DNA of 5,411 bases from Chitinophagaceae bacterium (GTDB lineage: Bacteria; Bacteroidota; Bacteroidia; Chitinophagales; Chitinophagaceae), in contig JADGPY010000087.1 of assembly GCA_017882205.1 (NCBI GenBank), positions 1 through 5,411 on the forward strand. The letters are read 5' to 3'. The notes below the pieces were generated by a model. The model made no database searches. It was given only the letters and a program-made list of their open reading frames with translations, and was not told the origin of the DNA. The stretch's first letter is position 1. Each line of letters starts with the position of its first letter. Of the stretch, positions 1 through 5,411 are shown piece by piece. The position numbers and the translations under genes are program-made.

Positions 1-646
1 CTATAGCTGTTTTACCAACACCCGGCTCCCCCACTAGTATTGGGTTATTTTTAGTACGGCGTGATAGGATATGTAGTGTGCGCCTGATCTCTTCATCTCT
101 TCCAATGACAGGATCAAGCTTCCCATTTCGAGCAAGTTCATTCAAATTCTTAGCGTATTTATTCAACGCATTATATTGCGTTTCTGAAGTTTGAGAAGAA
201 ATAGTGGATCCCTTTTTCAAATCTTTAATGGCAGCTATGAGCCCTTTTTCAGTTACTCCTCCATCCTTGAGTAGCTTAGCAGCATTATCATTTCCCTGAA
301 CAATAGCAAGTAATAAATGCTCAACACTTACGAACTCGTCGTTGAAAGTTTTCAGTACTGAATTTGCTCTTAACATTACATTATTCATATCCCTGCTTAT
401 GTCCTGACCAGGTTCACCTACATTTGTTTTTGGTAGTTTACCGATGCCTTCATCCAGCTTACTTTCAACAAAATTTACATTTACATTATTCTTTTTAAGT
501 AAAAAAACGATGGGTGAATCATCATCACTCACTAATGCTTTTAAGAGATGTTCAGTTTCAATCGTAGGATTTTTTTCATTAAAAGCGATCTGTTGGGCTT
601 TAGCAACAGACTCCTGAGCTTTAATTGTAAAATTATTTAGATTCAT
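1..646 (-). CDS. clpB: ATP-dependent chaperone ClpB, N-terminal part (runs off left edge)
   Basis: ClpB is a cytoplasmic hexameric AAA+ disaggregase that works with DnaK/DnaJ/GrpE to pull proteins out of aggregates. Reading the minus strand from the ATG at 646 gives 215 uninterrupted codons to the window edge. The start, MNLNNFTIKAQES, and the segments TEHLLKAL (residues 31-38) and EFVSVEHLLLAI (104-115) are the two helical repeats of the Clp N domain. Residues 158-189 hold the usual entry to the first AAA+ domain, including YAKNLNELA and DPVIGRDEEIRR. The first Walker A motif, GEPGVGKT, sits at 206-213, right at the edge. The rest of NBD1, the coiled-coil middle domain that separates ClpB from ClpA/ClpC, and NBD2 lie outside, so ClpB rather than ClpC rests on the N-terminal wording. 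It is divergent from the hydrolase gene at 711. No CIRCE element is visible upstream. Confidence 0.93.
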   Translation of the reverse strand, partial: MNLNNFTIKAQESVAKAQQIAFNEKNPTIETEHLLKALVSDDDSPIVFLLKKNNVNVNFVESKLDEGIGKLPKTNVGEPGQDISRDMNNVMLRANSVLKTFNDEFVSVEHLLLAIVQGNDNAAKLLKDGGVTEKGLIAAIKDLKKGSTISSQTSETQYNALNKYAKNLNELARNGKLDPVIGRDEEIRRTLHILSRRTKNNPILVGEPGVGKTAI

Positions 647-710
647 AATTATCTTTTATCAATTTAAACTTTTATAACAATTTGTAATCCAAATATTTAT
701 TAAAGAAAAT
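647..710. promoter_or_regulatory. Divergent intergenic promoter region, clpB / serine hydrolase
   Basis: This 64-bp, strongly AT-rich spacer must carry the start signals for clpB on the minus strand and probably for the hydrolase on the plus strand. It contains TTTG-type words on both strands (plus strand 681-684; minus strand within 690-695) that could be -33 elements. I find no perfect TAnnTTTG -7 box for either direction, so no exact promoter is assigned. No Shine-Dalgarno-like GGAGG precedes either ATG, which is usual in Bacteroidota; the hydrolase start is preceded only by an A-rich stretch (702-710). Confidence 0.4.
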
Positions 711-1817
711 ATGACATACAAAATTACTTCTAACTGCCGCAAATTCAGCTTGTTACTTATTTTCCTGCTACTATTACAGTTCGCATACACTCAAAATAAA
801 TTCTCTAAAGTGGATGCCTGGTTAAAGGATAATCTCACTGAATTAGGAGGTAGGGCAGTGTTACAGATATATAAGGATGGAAAAACAGTCTACTCAAAGT
901 CTGAAAATAACCTTACTCCCCGGCAAAAAATGATTGGTAAATTCATTGCCAATAGGCAAGGCAAAGATCCTTCAGAAGTGATATGTGACTTCAATCCCTC
1001 AAGCCAGGAACTAATTGCCAGTAGTAGTAAATGGCTCAGCGCCGCTCTTGTAATGACCTTTGTTGATGAAGGAAAATTAAAACTGGAAGATACAGTTGGA
1101 AAATACTTACCAGTTATGACAAAAAATGGTAAGGGCAATATTAAAATATGGCAGTGTCTCAGCCATCTAACGGGAATTAAAACACCTGAGATTAAGGAAA
1201 ATATCAAAGAAATGAAGAACCTTAATTCCATGGATGAGGCAATCGAAAAAATAGCTCAGCTACCAATGGAAGGCGAGCCCGGCAAAGTATTCCATTATTC
1301 AAGCGCTGGATTGCAAATTGCTGGTGCAGTAATAGAAAAGATTAGTGGAAAGGATTTTGAGACCCTATTCGCGGAACGTATTGCCAAACCATGCAATATG
1401 AAAAACAGTGATTTTGGCAAGGGAAAGTTTGCAAAGCCAGCGGGTAGTGGAAGGAGCACTACAGAAGATTATATAAACTTTTTGACGATGATATTGCATG
1501 ATGGGGCATTTGAAGGAAAGCGAATACTTAGCAAAAATTCCGTCATCAGGATGCAACAGAATTATGCAAAAGGAACAACTGTTTCGTTCTCACCAACGGA
1601 GGCAGGAAACTGGGGGTATGGTTTTGGAGAATGGGTAATGGAGGAAGCCAAGCTTCGATCAAAGGCAGTAACAAGCCCTGGCCTATTTGGCGCTTTCCCT
1701 TGGGTCGATAATGAAAGGAAATATGCCGGATTTTTACTTTGCTTCAACCTGAAGCGGCAAGGTAGAAATGATAAGTATAAAGAGTTAAAAGCATTAGTCG
1801 ACGAAGCCTTGCAATAG
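711..1817 (+). CDS. Exported serine hydrolase, beta-lactamase / class C penicillin-binding fold
   Basis: This 368-residue protein belongs to the serine beta-lactamase-related family (class C beta-lactamases, D-aminopeptidases, family VIII esterases). Residues 1-27 form a signal peptide: basic start, a leucine-rich core at about 14-22, and a likely cut near AYT-Q. There is no lipobox cysteine, so a soluble periplasmic protein is likely. The SxxK catalytic motif is S104-S-S-K107 (ASSSKWLSA). The following GKLKLEDTVGKYLP (121-134) and the CLSHLTG segment (149-155) are typical of the fold. The second motif, normally Y-x-N, reads Y196-S-S198. The third-motif region has SPGLFGAFPW (322-331) in place of a classical KTG. 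The substrate cannot be read from this: esterase, peptidase or muropeptide hydrolase all remain possible, and resistance to beta-lactams should not be assumed. Its length fits the family. queG follows after 34 bp on the same strand. Confidence 0.87.
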   Translation: MTYKITSNCRKFSLLLIFLLLLQFAYTQNKFSKVDAWLKDNLTELGGRAVLQIYKDGKTVYSKSENNLTPRQKMIGKFIANRQGKDPSEVICDFNPSSQELIASSSKWLSAALVMTFVDEGKLKLEDTVGKYLPVMTKNGKGNIKIWQCLSHLTGIKTPEIKENIKEMKNLNSMDEAIEKIAQLPMEGEPGKVFHYSSAGLQIAGAVIEKISGKDFETLFAERIAKPCNMKNSDFGKGKFAKPAGSGRSTTEDYINFLTMILHDGAFEGKRILSKNSVIRMQQNYAKGTTVSFSPTEAGNWGYGFGEWVMEEAKLRSKAVTSPGLFGAFPWVDNERKYAGFLLCFNLKRQGRNDKYKELKALVDEALQ

Positions 1818-1820
1818 CTT

Positions 1821-1850
1821 TTTGGTGTGTCGTATAGTATCTTTACTTTG
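1821..1850 (+). promoter_or_regulatory. Candidate Bacteroidota promoter immediately before queG
   Basis: TTTG at 1821-1824 and TTACTTTG at 1843-1850 are separated by 18 bases, close to the -33 TTTG / -7 TAnnTTTG arrangement of Bacteroidota; the -7 box has one mismatch, at its second base. The box ends only one base before the ATG at 1852, so a transcript from it would be leaderless or nearly so. This is a weak call. Read-through from the hydrolase gene is an equally good explanation for queG expression. Confidence 0.25.
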
Positions 1851-1851
1851 C

Positions 1852-2781
1852 ATGCCCACAATTGAAAAAAATACTCAATTCATTAAGACTACTGCAAAAT
1901 CACTGGGTTTCGATTACTGCGGAATAGCAAAAGCACAACAATTGGAGGATGATGCGAAACGCCTGGAAAGGTGGCTTATGCAAGGCATGCATGGTAGCAT
2001 GCACTATATGGAGAATTATTTTGATCGTCGAATTGATCCCCGAATATTGGTTCCCGGGGCAAGGTCTGTAACTACCTTATTATTAAATTATTTTCCATCA
2101 CAACAGCAGAACGAAGATGCACCGCAAGTGTCTAAATATGCATTGGGCAAAGATTATCACGAAGTGATTAGAAATAAATTGAAAATATTCATGCAAATGA
2201 TACAGGAAAATATTGGGGAAGTACATGGACGTGGCTTTGCAGACAGCGCCCCGGTGTTGGAAAAAAGTTGGGCTATGAAAGGCGGATTAGGCTGGATAGC
2301 TAAAAATGGTAACCTGATCACCAGGAAAAATGGCTCATTCTTTTTTATAGCAACGCTCATTCTGGATCTTGAATTGGAATACGATGATCCTTTCATAAAA
2401 GATTATTGTGGCAGCTGCACACGGTGTATAGATCATTGCCCTACTGATGCCATCCTTGATAATAAAGTGATCGATGGAAGTAAATGTATTTCGTATTTCA
2501 CTATAGAGCTTAAAGATATGCTTATACCTGAAAACATGAAAGGCAAGTTTGGCAATAGAATATTCGGATGCGATGTTTGCCAGGATGTGTGCCCATGGAA
2601 TAGATTCTCACAACCAACAAAGGAAAATGAGTTCACTGCCCTACCTGAAATTTTGAATTTCAGCACTAATGATTGGGAAGAATTAACGGAAGAATCGTTT
2701 AATGTCATCTTTAAAGATTCACCACTTAAAAGAAGTAAATATGCCGGTATTAAAAGAAATTTGAAATTCATCCATCCGTAG
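1852..2781 (+). CDS. queG: Epoxyqueuosine reductase QueG
   Basis: QueG is a cytoplasmic cobalamin- and iron-sulfur-dependent enzyme that reduces epoxyqueuosine to queuosine at the wobble base of tRNAs with GUN anticodons, the last step of the pathway. The 309-residue product from ATG 1852 starts MPTIEKNT. The frame is open back to an ATG at 1822, but the ten extra residues (MVCRIVSLLC) do not look like a QueG start and would nearly abut the previous stop. Family features, numbered from 1852, are GFDYCGIAKA (19-28), the VPGARSV segment (67-73), and ADSAPVLEKSWA (130-141) with the presumed catalytic Asp131. Two 4Fe-4S clusters are bound by C186, C189, C192 and C196 (CGSCTRCIDHCP), and by C212, C240, C243 and C247 (GCDVCQDVCPWN). 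It lacks the C-terminal HEAT-repeat extension of the longer E. coli type, as I would expect for Bacteroidota. The stop codon borders a palindromic repeat. Confidence 0.95.
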   Translation: MPTIEKNTQFIKTTAKSLGFDYCGIAKAQQLEDDAKRLERWLMQGMHGSMHYMENYFDRRIDPRILVPGARSVTTLLLNYFPSQQQNEDAPQVSKYALGKDYHEVIRNKLKIFMQMIQENIGEVHGRGFADSAPVLEKSWAMKGGLGWIAKNGNLITRKNGSFFFIATLILDLELEYDDPFIKDYCGSCTRCIDHCPTDAILDNKVIDGSKCISYFTIELKDMLIPENMKGKFGNRIFGCDVCQDVCPWNRFSQPTKENEFTALPEILNFSTNDWEELTEESFNVIFKDSPLKRSKYAGIKRNLKFIHP

Positions 2782-2805
2782 AGACGTAGCATGCCAGGTC
2801 TCCAG
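2778..2805. repeat. Imperfect palindrome, likely degenerate dispersed REP-like repeat
   Basis: The core at 2781-2802 is a 22-bp imperfect palindrome: GAGAC at 2781-2785, centre GCATGC at 2789-2794, GTCTC at 2798-2802. Nine of eleven base pairs match. The left flank extends to GTAGAGACG, a wording I associate with small palindromic repeats scattered between genes in Bacteroidota and cyanobacteria; that association comes from memory and was not checked. The TAG stop of queG (2779-2781) lies inside this left arm. The DNA just after it (to about 2820) is more GC-rich than its surroundings. A transcript could fold here, but there is no following T-run, so it is not called a Rho-independent terminator. 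Confidence 0.6.
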
Positions 2806-2844
2806 CAGGTTACGGCTCCGCAATTTTATTATTAAGTAACGCAT

Positions 2845-4125
2845 ATGACTCTAAAGGAAAAAGATCTTCAATACATTTGGCATCCTTATACCCATCAAAA
2901 AAATATGCTGCCTCCTATACCCATTGTAAAAGGTGAGGGAGCATTGCTGATTGACCAGGAAGGGAAAACATATATTGACGCTATAAGCAGTTGGTGGGTA
3001 AATATACATGGACATGCCCATCCTTATATTGCAGAAAAGCTTTTTGAACAAGCTAAAAAACTTGAACATGTAATATTCACTGGGTTTACACATGAACCGG
3101 CTGTGACACTTGCAACGGGCCTGATTAATCTACTACCGCCTAATTTTTCAAAAATATTTTATAGTGATAATGGCTCAACAGCAACAGAGGTTGCCATCAA
3201 AATGTCATTACAATACTGGCTGAATATTGGTGAAAAGAAGAGTAAAATACTCGCGTTTAATCACTCCTATCATGGCGACACATTTGGTGCCATGAGCGTT
3301 AGCAATCGCAGTATATTCAATGCGGCTTTTGAGGACAAACTTTTTGATGTGATATTTATAGATACCCCAGGCAGTGACAACCTTCAGCAGCTAATAGCCT
3401 TCATCGGGCTTCAAACTGATATCGCATGCTTTATTTATGAACCTTTATTACAGGGAGCGGGTGGTATGTTGATGTATGAGCCGGAACCAATGAACGACCT
3501 TCTTACATACATAAGGTCGCAAAACATTCTATGCATCGCTGATGAAGTTCTAACTGGATTTTACCGAACCGGAACTTTTTTTGCAAGTGATCAACTGGAA
3601 GTAAAACCTGATGTCATCTGCCTGAGTAAAGCCTTGACAGGAGGAACAATGGCCCTGGGTGTTACTGCGTGTACACAAAAGATCTATGATGCTTTTGTAA
3701 GTGATGATAAAGCCAGGACATTCTATCATGGCCATTCTTTTACCGCAAATCCACTTGCCTGTACGGCTGCAATTGCAAGCCTTCATTTATTGCAGAAAGA
3801 TGAATGCCTGGCAAATATTCAATGGATATGTAAAAAACAAGAAGAATTTCTTTCAGAACTATCCATATCAAAAAAGAAACTGGAAACAAAAAATCACCGG
3901 GTTTGTGGAACCATTGCAGCATTTGAAATTATTACGAGCCAAAGCGATAATTATCTCAATAATCTGGGTACATTATTCACTGAATTTTGTATTAACAATG
4001 GAGTTTACTTACGTCCCCTGGGAAATACAATCTATATTATGCCTCCCTATTGCATAACAGATGAACAACTTAGTAAAATTTATGATGTGATTTTAGCGTT
4101 CCTGGCTCAAGGTGAAATGGCGTAG
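2845..4125 (+). CDS. bioA: Adenosylmethionine-8-amino-7-oxononanoate aminotransferase (DAPA synthase)
   Basis: BioA is a cytoplasmic PLP enzyme that moves an amino group from S-adenosylmethionine to 8-amino-7-oxononanoate, giving 7,8-diaminononanoate, the next-to-last intermediate before dethiobiotin. The 426-residue length matches the family (about 430). It opens with the BioA signature IWHPYTHQKN (11-20) and has the substrate-site tryptophans at W50-W51 (ISSWWVNIHGHAHP). It also has the phosphate-binding NGSTATE (109-115), HSYHGDTFG with Y142, the PLP-ring aspartate D233 (IADEVLTGF), the Schiff-base lysine K262 (LSKALTGG) and an arginine near the C-terminus at R390 (YLRPLGN). The WW pair and YHGDTFG separate it from ornithine or GABA aminotransferases. 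It lies 63 bp after queG on the same strand, beyond the palindrome. No other biotin gene (bioB, bioD, bioF) is in view, and no BirA-type operator is apparent upstream. It converges with the permease gene, leaving 53 bp between the stops. Confidence 0.96.
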   Translation: MTLKEKDLQYIWHPYTHQKNMLPPIPIVKGEGALLIDQEGKTYIDAISSWWVNIHGHAHPYIAEKLFEQAKKLEHVIFTGFTHEPAVTLATGLINLLPPNFSKIFYSDNGSTATEVAIKMSLQYWLNIGEKKSKILAFNHSYHGDTFGAMSVSNRSIFNAAFEDKLFDVIFIDTPGSDNLQQLIAFIGLQTDIACFIYEPLLQGAGGMLMYEPEPMNDLLTYIRSQNILCIADEVLTGFYRTGTFFASDQLEVKPDVICLSKALTGGTMALGVTACTQKIYDAFVSDDKARTFYHGHSFTANPLACTAAIASLHLLQKDECLANIQWICKKQEEFLSELSISKKKLETKNHRVCGTIAAFEIITSQSDNYLNNLGTLFTEFCINNGVYLRPLGNTIYIMPPYCITDEQLSKIYDVILAFLAQGEMA

Positions 4126-4178
4126 CATTTAAGACTTCGTAACGGCCTTATGACTGTTAAATCACTCACCACCGTATT

Positions 4179-5291
4179 CTACTCCCAACGGAAAACTTTT
4201 ATTGCTATAGCATATACTATTATGCCCCACAGCAGCAATACCATAATCTCACCCCTTACATCCCAAAGATTTTGACCTTCAAAGGCAACATTTCGCAAAG
4301 CAGTGTTAAGATGGGTGAGGGGTAAAGCTTTTGAAATTGGTTGAAGCCACTTTGGAAATGCATCAGCAGGAAAAAAAGTGCCGCCTAACAAAAATTGCGG
4401 CAATGTAATCAGGTTAGCAAATGGTGGAATAGTGCTATCACTTTTTGCAATACCACTAACAATAAAGCCAAAACCCATAAACACTACAAGCCCTATAAAA
4501 CTAAGAACCAGCATTTCCATAAATGTTTCTAAGCCGTGAATGAGCGTGAATCCGAATAAAAACCTGCCAGCAATAATTACGATGATAGCTGTCAACATCT
4601 GGAAGATCACCCGGCTTAAAGCTTCTCCCAATACTATGTAGGAACGATTAATGGGAGTGGCAAAAAACCGTTTCAAGACAAGGGTATTTCTTAAATTAAA
4701 AAACATAAATGCTACCCCGAATACCCCTGTACTAAGCAAAGAAAATCCCAATTGTCCCGGTAAAATAAAATCAATCGTTTTATATGCCCTAATCACAGGA
4801 ACATCTCTATCCTGATTGAAATCTAACTGTGCATAAGATGGTCTGTTACTATAGTTGATATTACTTACTGCATTAATCAAACTTTCAAGCAAATTCCTGA
4901 ACTGAGGCCACTTATCATTACTCGCAGAATTGCTTCTGAATGAAACGATATATGGTGGGTTTCCCATAGAATTTTTCCTGATATTAAGGACTGCAGCAAT
5001 TCCTCCCTTTTCTAGCTCAGTATTCACAGAATCTGTGCTATTGAATCTTTTTAATATTACCCCCGGAGTTGCTCTAAGCGCTTTATATAGATCATTTGTT
5101 GTGTCGCATTCATTCTCTAATGCAATTTTATAAGTCCTTCTTCCAGCATTGTCCCCTATAAATCCAAAAACGAGAATAAAAACAAAGGGAAAGATGAAAC
5201 TAAAAACAACCGCCGATGGACTTCTGAAAATAGCTTTAAGACTCGCTTTTGTAATTGCAAGCATAGCCCTTACCTGACTGTATGTTCTCAT
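4179..5291 (-). CDS. ABC-2 type transporter permease
   Basis: This 370-residue integral membrane protein is the permease half of an ABC-2 exporter, of the kind related to YhhJ/YbhR/DrrB. It has the standard layout: a cytoplasmic N-terminal stretch (KASLKAIFRSPSAVVFS, about 15-31), a first membrane helix (about 27-46), and a large extracytoplasmic domain (about 47-170) with no cysteine beyond C62. Five more hydrophobic helices follow at about 174-198, 226-248, 258-281, 287-305 and 347-366. The VLKRFFATPINRSYIVLGEALSR stretch (205-227) and the FLLGGTFFPADAFPKWLQPIS stretch (300-320) are characteristic of ABC-2 permeases. An internal ATG at codon 10 (position 5264) gives MLAITKASLK, an equally plausible start. 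It has no nucleotide-binding domain and needs a separate ATPase, which is not in the window. The substrate is unknown. The divergent operator at 5351-5386 may also govern this gene. It converges with bioA. Confidence 0.92.
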   Translation of the reverse strand: MRTYSQVRAMLAITKASLKAIFRSPSAVVFSFIFPFVFILVFGFIGDNAGRRTYKIALENECDTTNDLYKALRATPGVILKRFNSTDSVNTELEKGGIAAVLNIRKNSMGNPPYIVSFRSNSASNDKWPQFRNLLESLINAVSNINYSNRPSYAQLDFNQDRDVPVIRAYKTIDFILPGQLGFSLLSTGVFGVAFMFFNLRNTLVLKRFFATPINRSYIVLGEALSRVIFQMLTAIIVIIAGRFLFGFTLIHGLETFMEMLVLSFIGLVVFMGFGFIVSGIAKSDSTIPPFANLITLPQFLLGGTFFPADAFPKWLQPISKALPLTHLNTALRNVAFEGQNLWDVRGEIMVLLLWGIIVYAIAIKVFRWE

Positions 5292-5350
5292 TCAAAATAT
5301 TTGGGTAAAACTATTGGATAAAATTAACAAAGAAAAATGTAGCAAAATCG

Positions 5351-5386
5351 GACAGTTGTCGTATATTTGTATGACAAATGACAGTT
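5351..5386. promoter_or_regulatory. Probable repressor operator overlapping a divergent promoter
   Basis: A 22-bp imperfect palindrome at 5356-5377 has arms TTGTCGTATA (5356-5365) and TGTATGACAA (5368-5377), with eight of ten pairs matching. Further copies of the half-site flank it: GACAGTTGTC at 5351-5360 is itself a short inverted repeat (GACA/TGTC), and GACAGTT recurs at 5380-5386. Together there are four GACA/TGTC half-sites in 36 bp. The palindrome covers the -7 box at 5362-5369 and ends just before the start codon of the plus-strand gene, so a bound protein would block transcription of that gene. The site lies 60-95 bp upstream of the permease start and could act on both genes. Confidence 0.5.
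5362..5369 (+). promoter_or_regulatory. Bacteroidota -7 promoter box for the right-edge gene
   Basis: TATATTTG at 5362-5369 is a perfect match to the Bacteroidota -7 consensus TAnnTTTG. A transcript would start around 5373-5377 and give a very short leader before the ATG at 5387, or none before the ATG at 5378. No convincing TTTG -33 element lies at the expected distance; only ATGT (5337-5340) falls near it. Confidence 0.55.
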
Positions 5387-5411
5387 ATGGAAAAGGATAA
5401 AGAAAAAAAAC
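5387..5411 (+). CDS. Start of an unidentified gene, possibly a transcriptional regulator (runs off right edge)
   Basis: Only the first codons are visible: from ATG 5387 they read MEKDKEKK, and an in-frame ATG at 5378 would add MTV. There is no stop before the window edge. The charged, lysine-rich opening is compatible with the N-terminus of a TetR/AcrR-type repressor. The position supports that idea: divergent from an ABC exporter permease and directly behind a palindrome that overlaps its own promoter. Eight residues cannot identify a family, so the regulator assignment is inference from context. The 5387 start is preferred because it leaves a short leader after the -7 box. Confidence 0.45.

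Noticed and set aside
647..710. Heat-shock control element (CIRCE) upstream of clpB
   Set aside because: No TTAGCACTC/GAGTGCTAA arms are present in the spacer.
890..1231. Minus-strand reading frames opposite the hydrolase, queG and bioA (for example 890-1231, 1562-1861, 2433-2792, 3550-3786)
   Set aside because: Each is antisense to a clearly real gene and has no recognisable protein features.
1822..1851. N-terminal extension of queG from the upstream in-frame ATG (MVCRIVSLLC)
   Set aside because: It begins four bases after the previous stop, does not resemble the QueG N-terminus, and overlaps the promoter-like boxes; MPTIEKNT at 1852 fits the family better.
2809..2840. GTTAC (2809-2813) and GTAAC (2836-2840) inverted repeat before bioA
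   Set aside because: Five-base arms 22 bases apart are expected by chance, and it does not resemble a known biotin operator.
3701..4057. 118-codon plus-strand reading frame inside bioA
   Set aside because: It lies wholly within bioA in another frame, and bioA is intact with all its catalytic residues; the translation shows no domain features.
4127..4162. Possible terminator between bioA and the permease (ATTTAA at 4127-4132 and TTAAAT at 4157-4162; also TAACGG/CTGTTA)
   Set aside because: The arms are only six bases and AT-rich with a 24-base loop, or contain a G-T pair, and no T-run follows on either strand; too weak to call.
4930..5133. 67-codon plus-strand reading frame antisense to the permease
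   Set aside because: It is the shadow of the extracytoplasmic domain of the permease gene and has no independent start signals.
5371..5400. Short reading frame MTNDSYGKG followed by a stop
   Set aside because: Nine codons overlapping the start of the right-edge gene in another frame; its ATG lies at or before the predicted transcription start.

Overview
The window looks like ordinary chromosomal DNA from a Bacteroidota bacterium, most likely a Chitinophagaceae-like member. The reasons are low GC with A-rich start regions and no clear Shine-Dalgarno sequences, one good match to the Bacteroidota -7 promoter box (TAnnTTTG), a short QueG of the Bacteroidota type, and an AAA+ chaperone whose N-terminus reads as ClpB. 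No sequence search was possible, so the taxonomic placement is inference.

Layout. Positions 1-646 (minus strand) hold the first 215 codons of clpB, which runs off the left edge just after its first Walker A motif. A 64-bp AT-rich divergent spacer separates it from three plus-strand genes in close succession: an exported beta-lactamase-fold serine hydrolase (711-1817), the tRNA queuosine enzyme queG (1852-2781), and the biotin synthesis aminotransferase bioA (2845-4125). The queG stop codon lies at the edge of an imperfect palindrome that resembles a dispersed repeat. A minus-strand ABC-2 type permease (4179-5291) converges on bioA. Beyond the permease start, an 86-bp spacer leads to a divergent plus-strand gene of which only about eight to eleven codons are visible. 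Its start region carries a clear -7 box embedded in a GACA/TGTC palindrome, which suggests a repressor-controlled, probably autoregulated, divergent regulatory unit.

How the genes relate. The three plus-strand genes could be co-transcribed (gaps of 34 and 63 bp), but their functions (periplasmic hydrolase, tRNA modification, biotin synthesis) do not form one pathway. The permease appears to stand alone between a convergent and a divergent neighbour, so its ATP-binding partner is not beside it in this window. I found no mobile element, CRISPR array, tRNA or rRNA. No stretch of more than 300 bases lacks a gene. I see no convincing new multi-gene system. The items most worth checking are the operator at the right edge, the palindrome at the queG stop and the altered active-site motif of the serine hydrolase.
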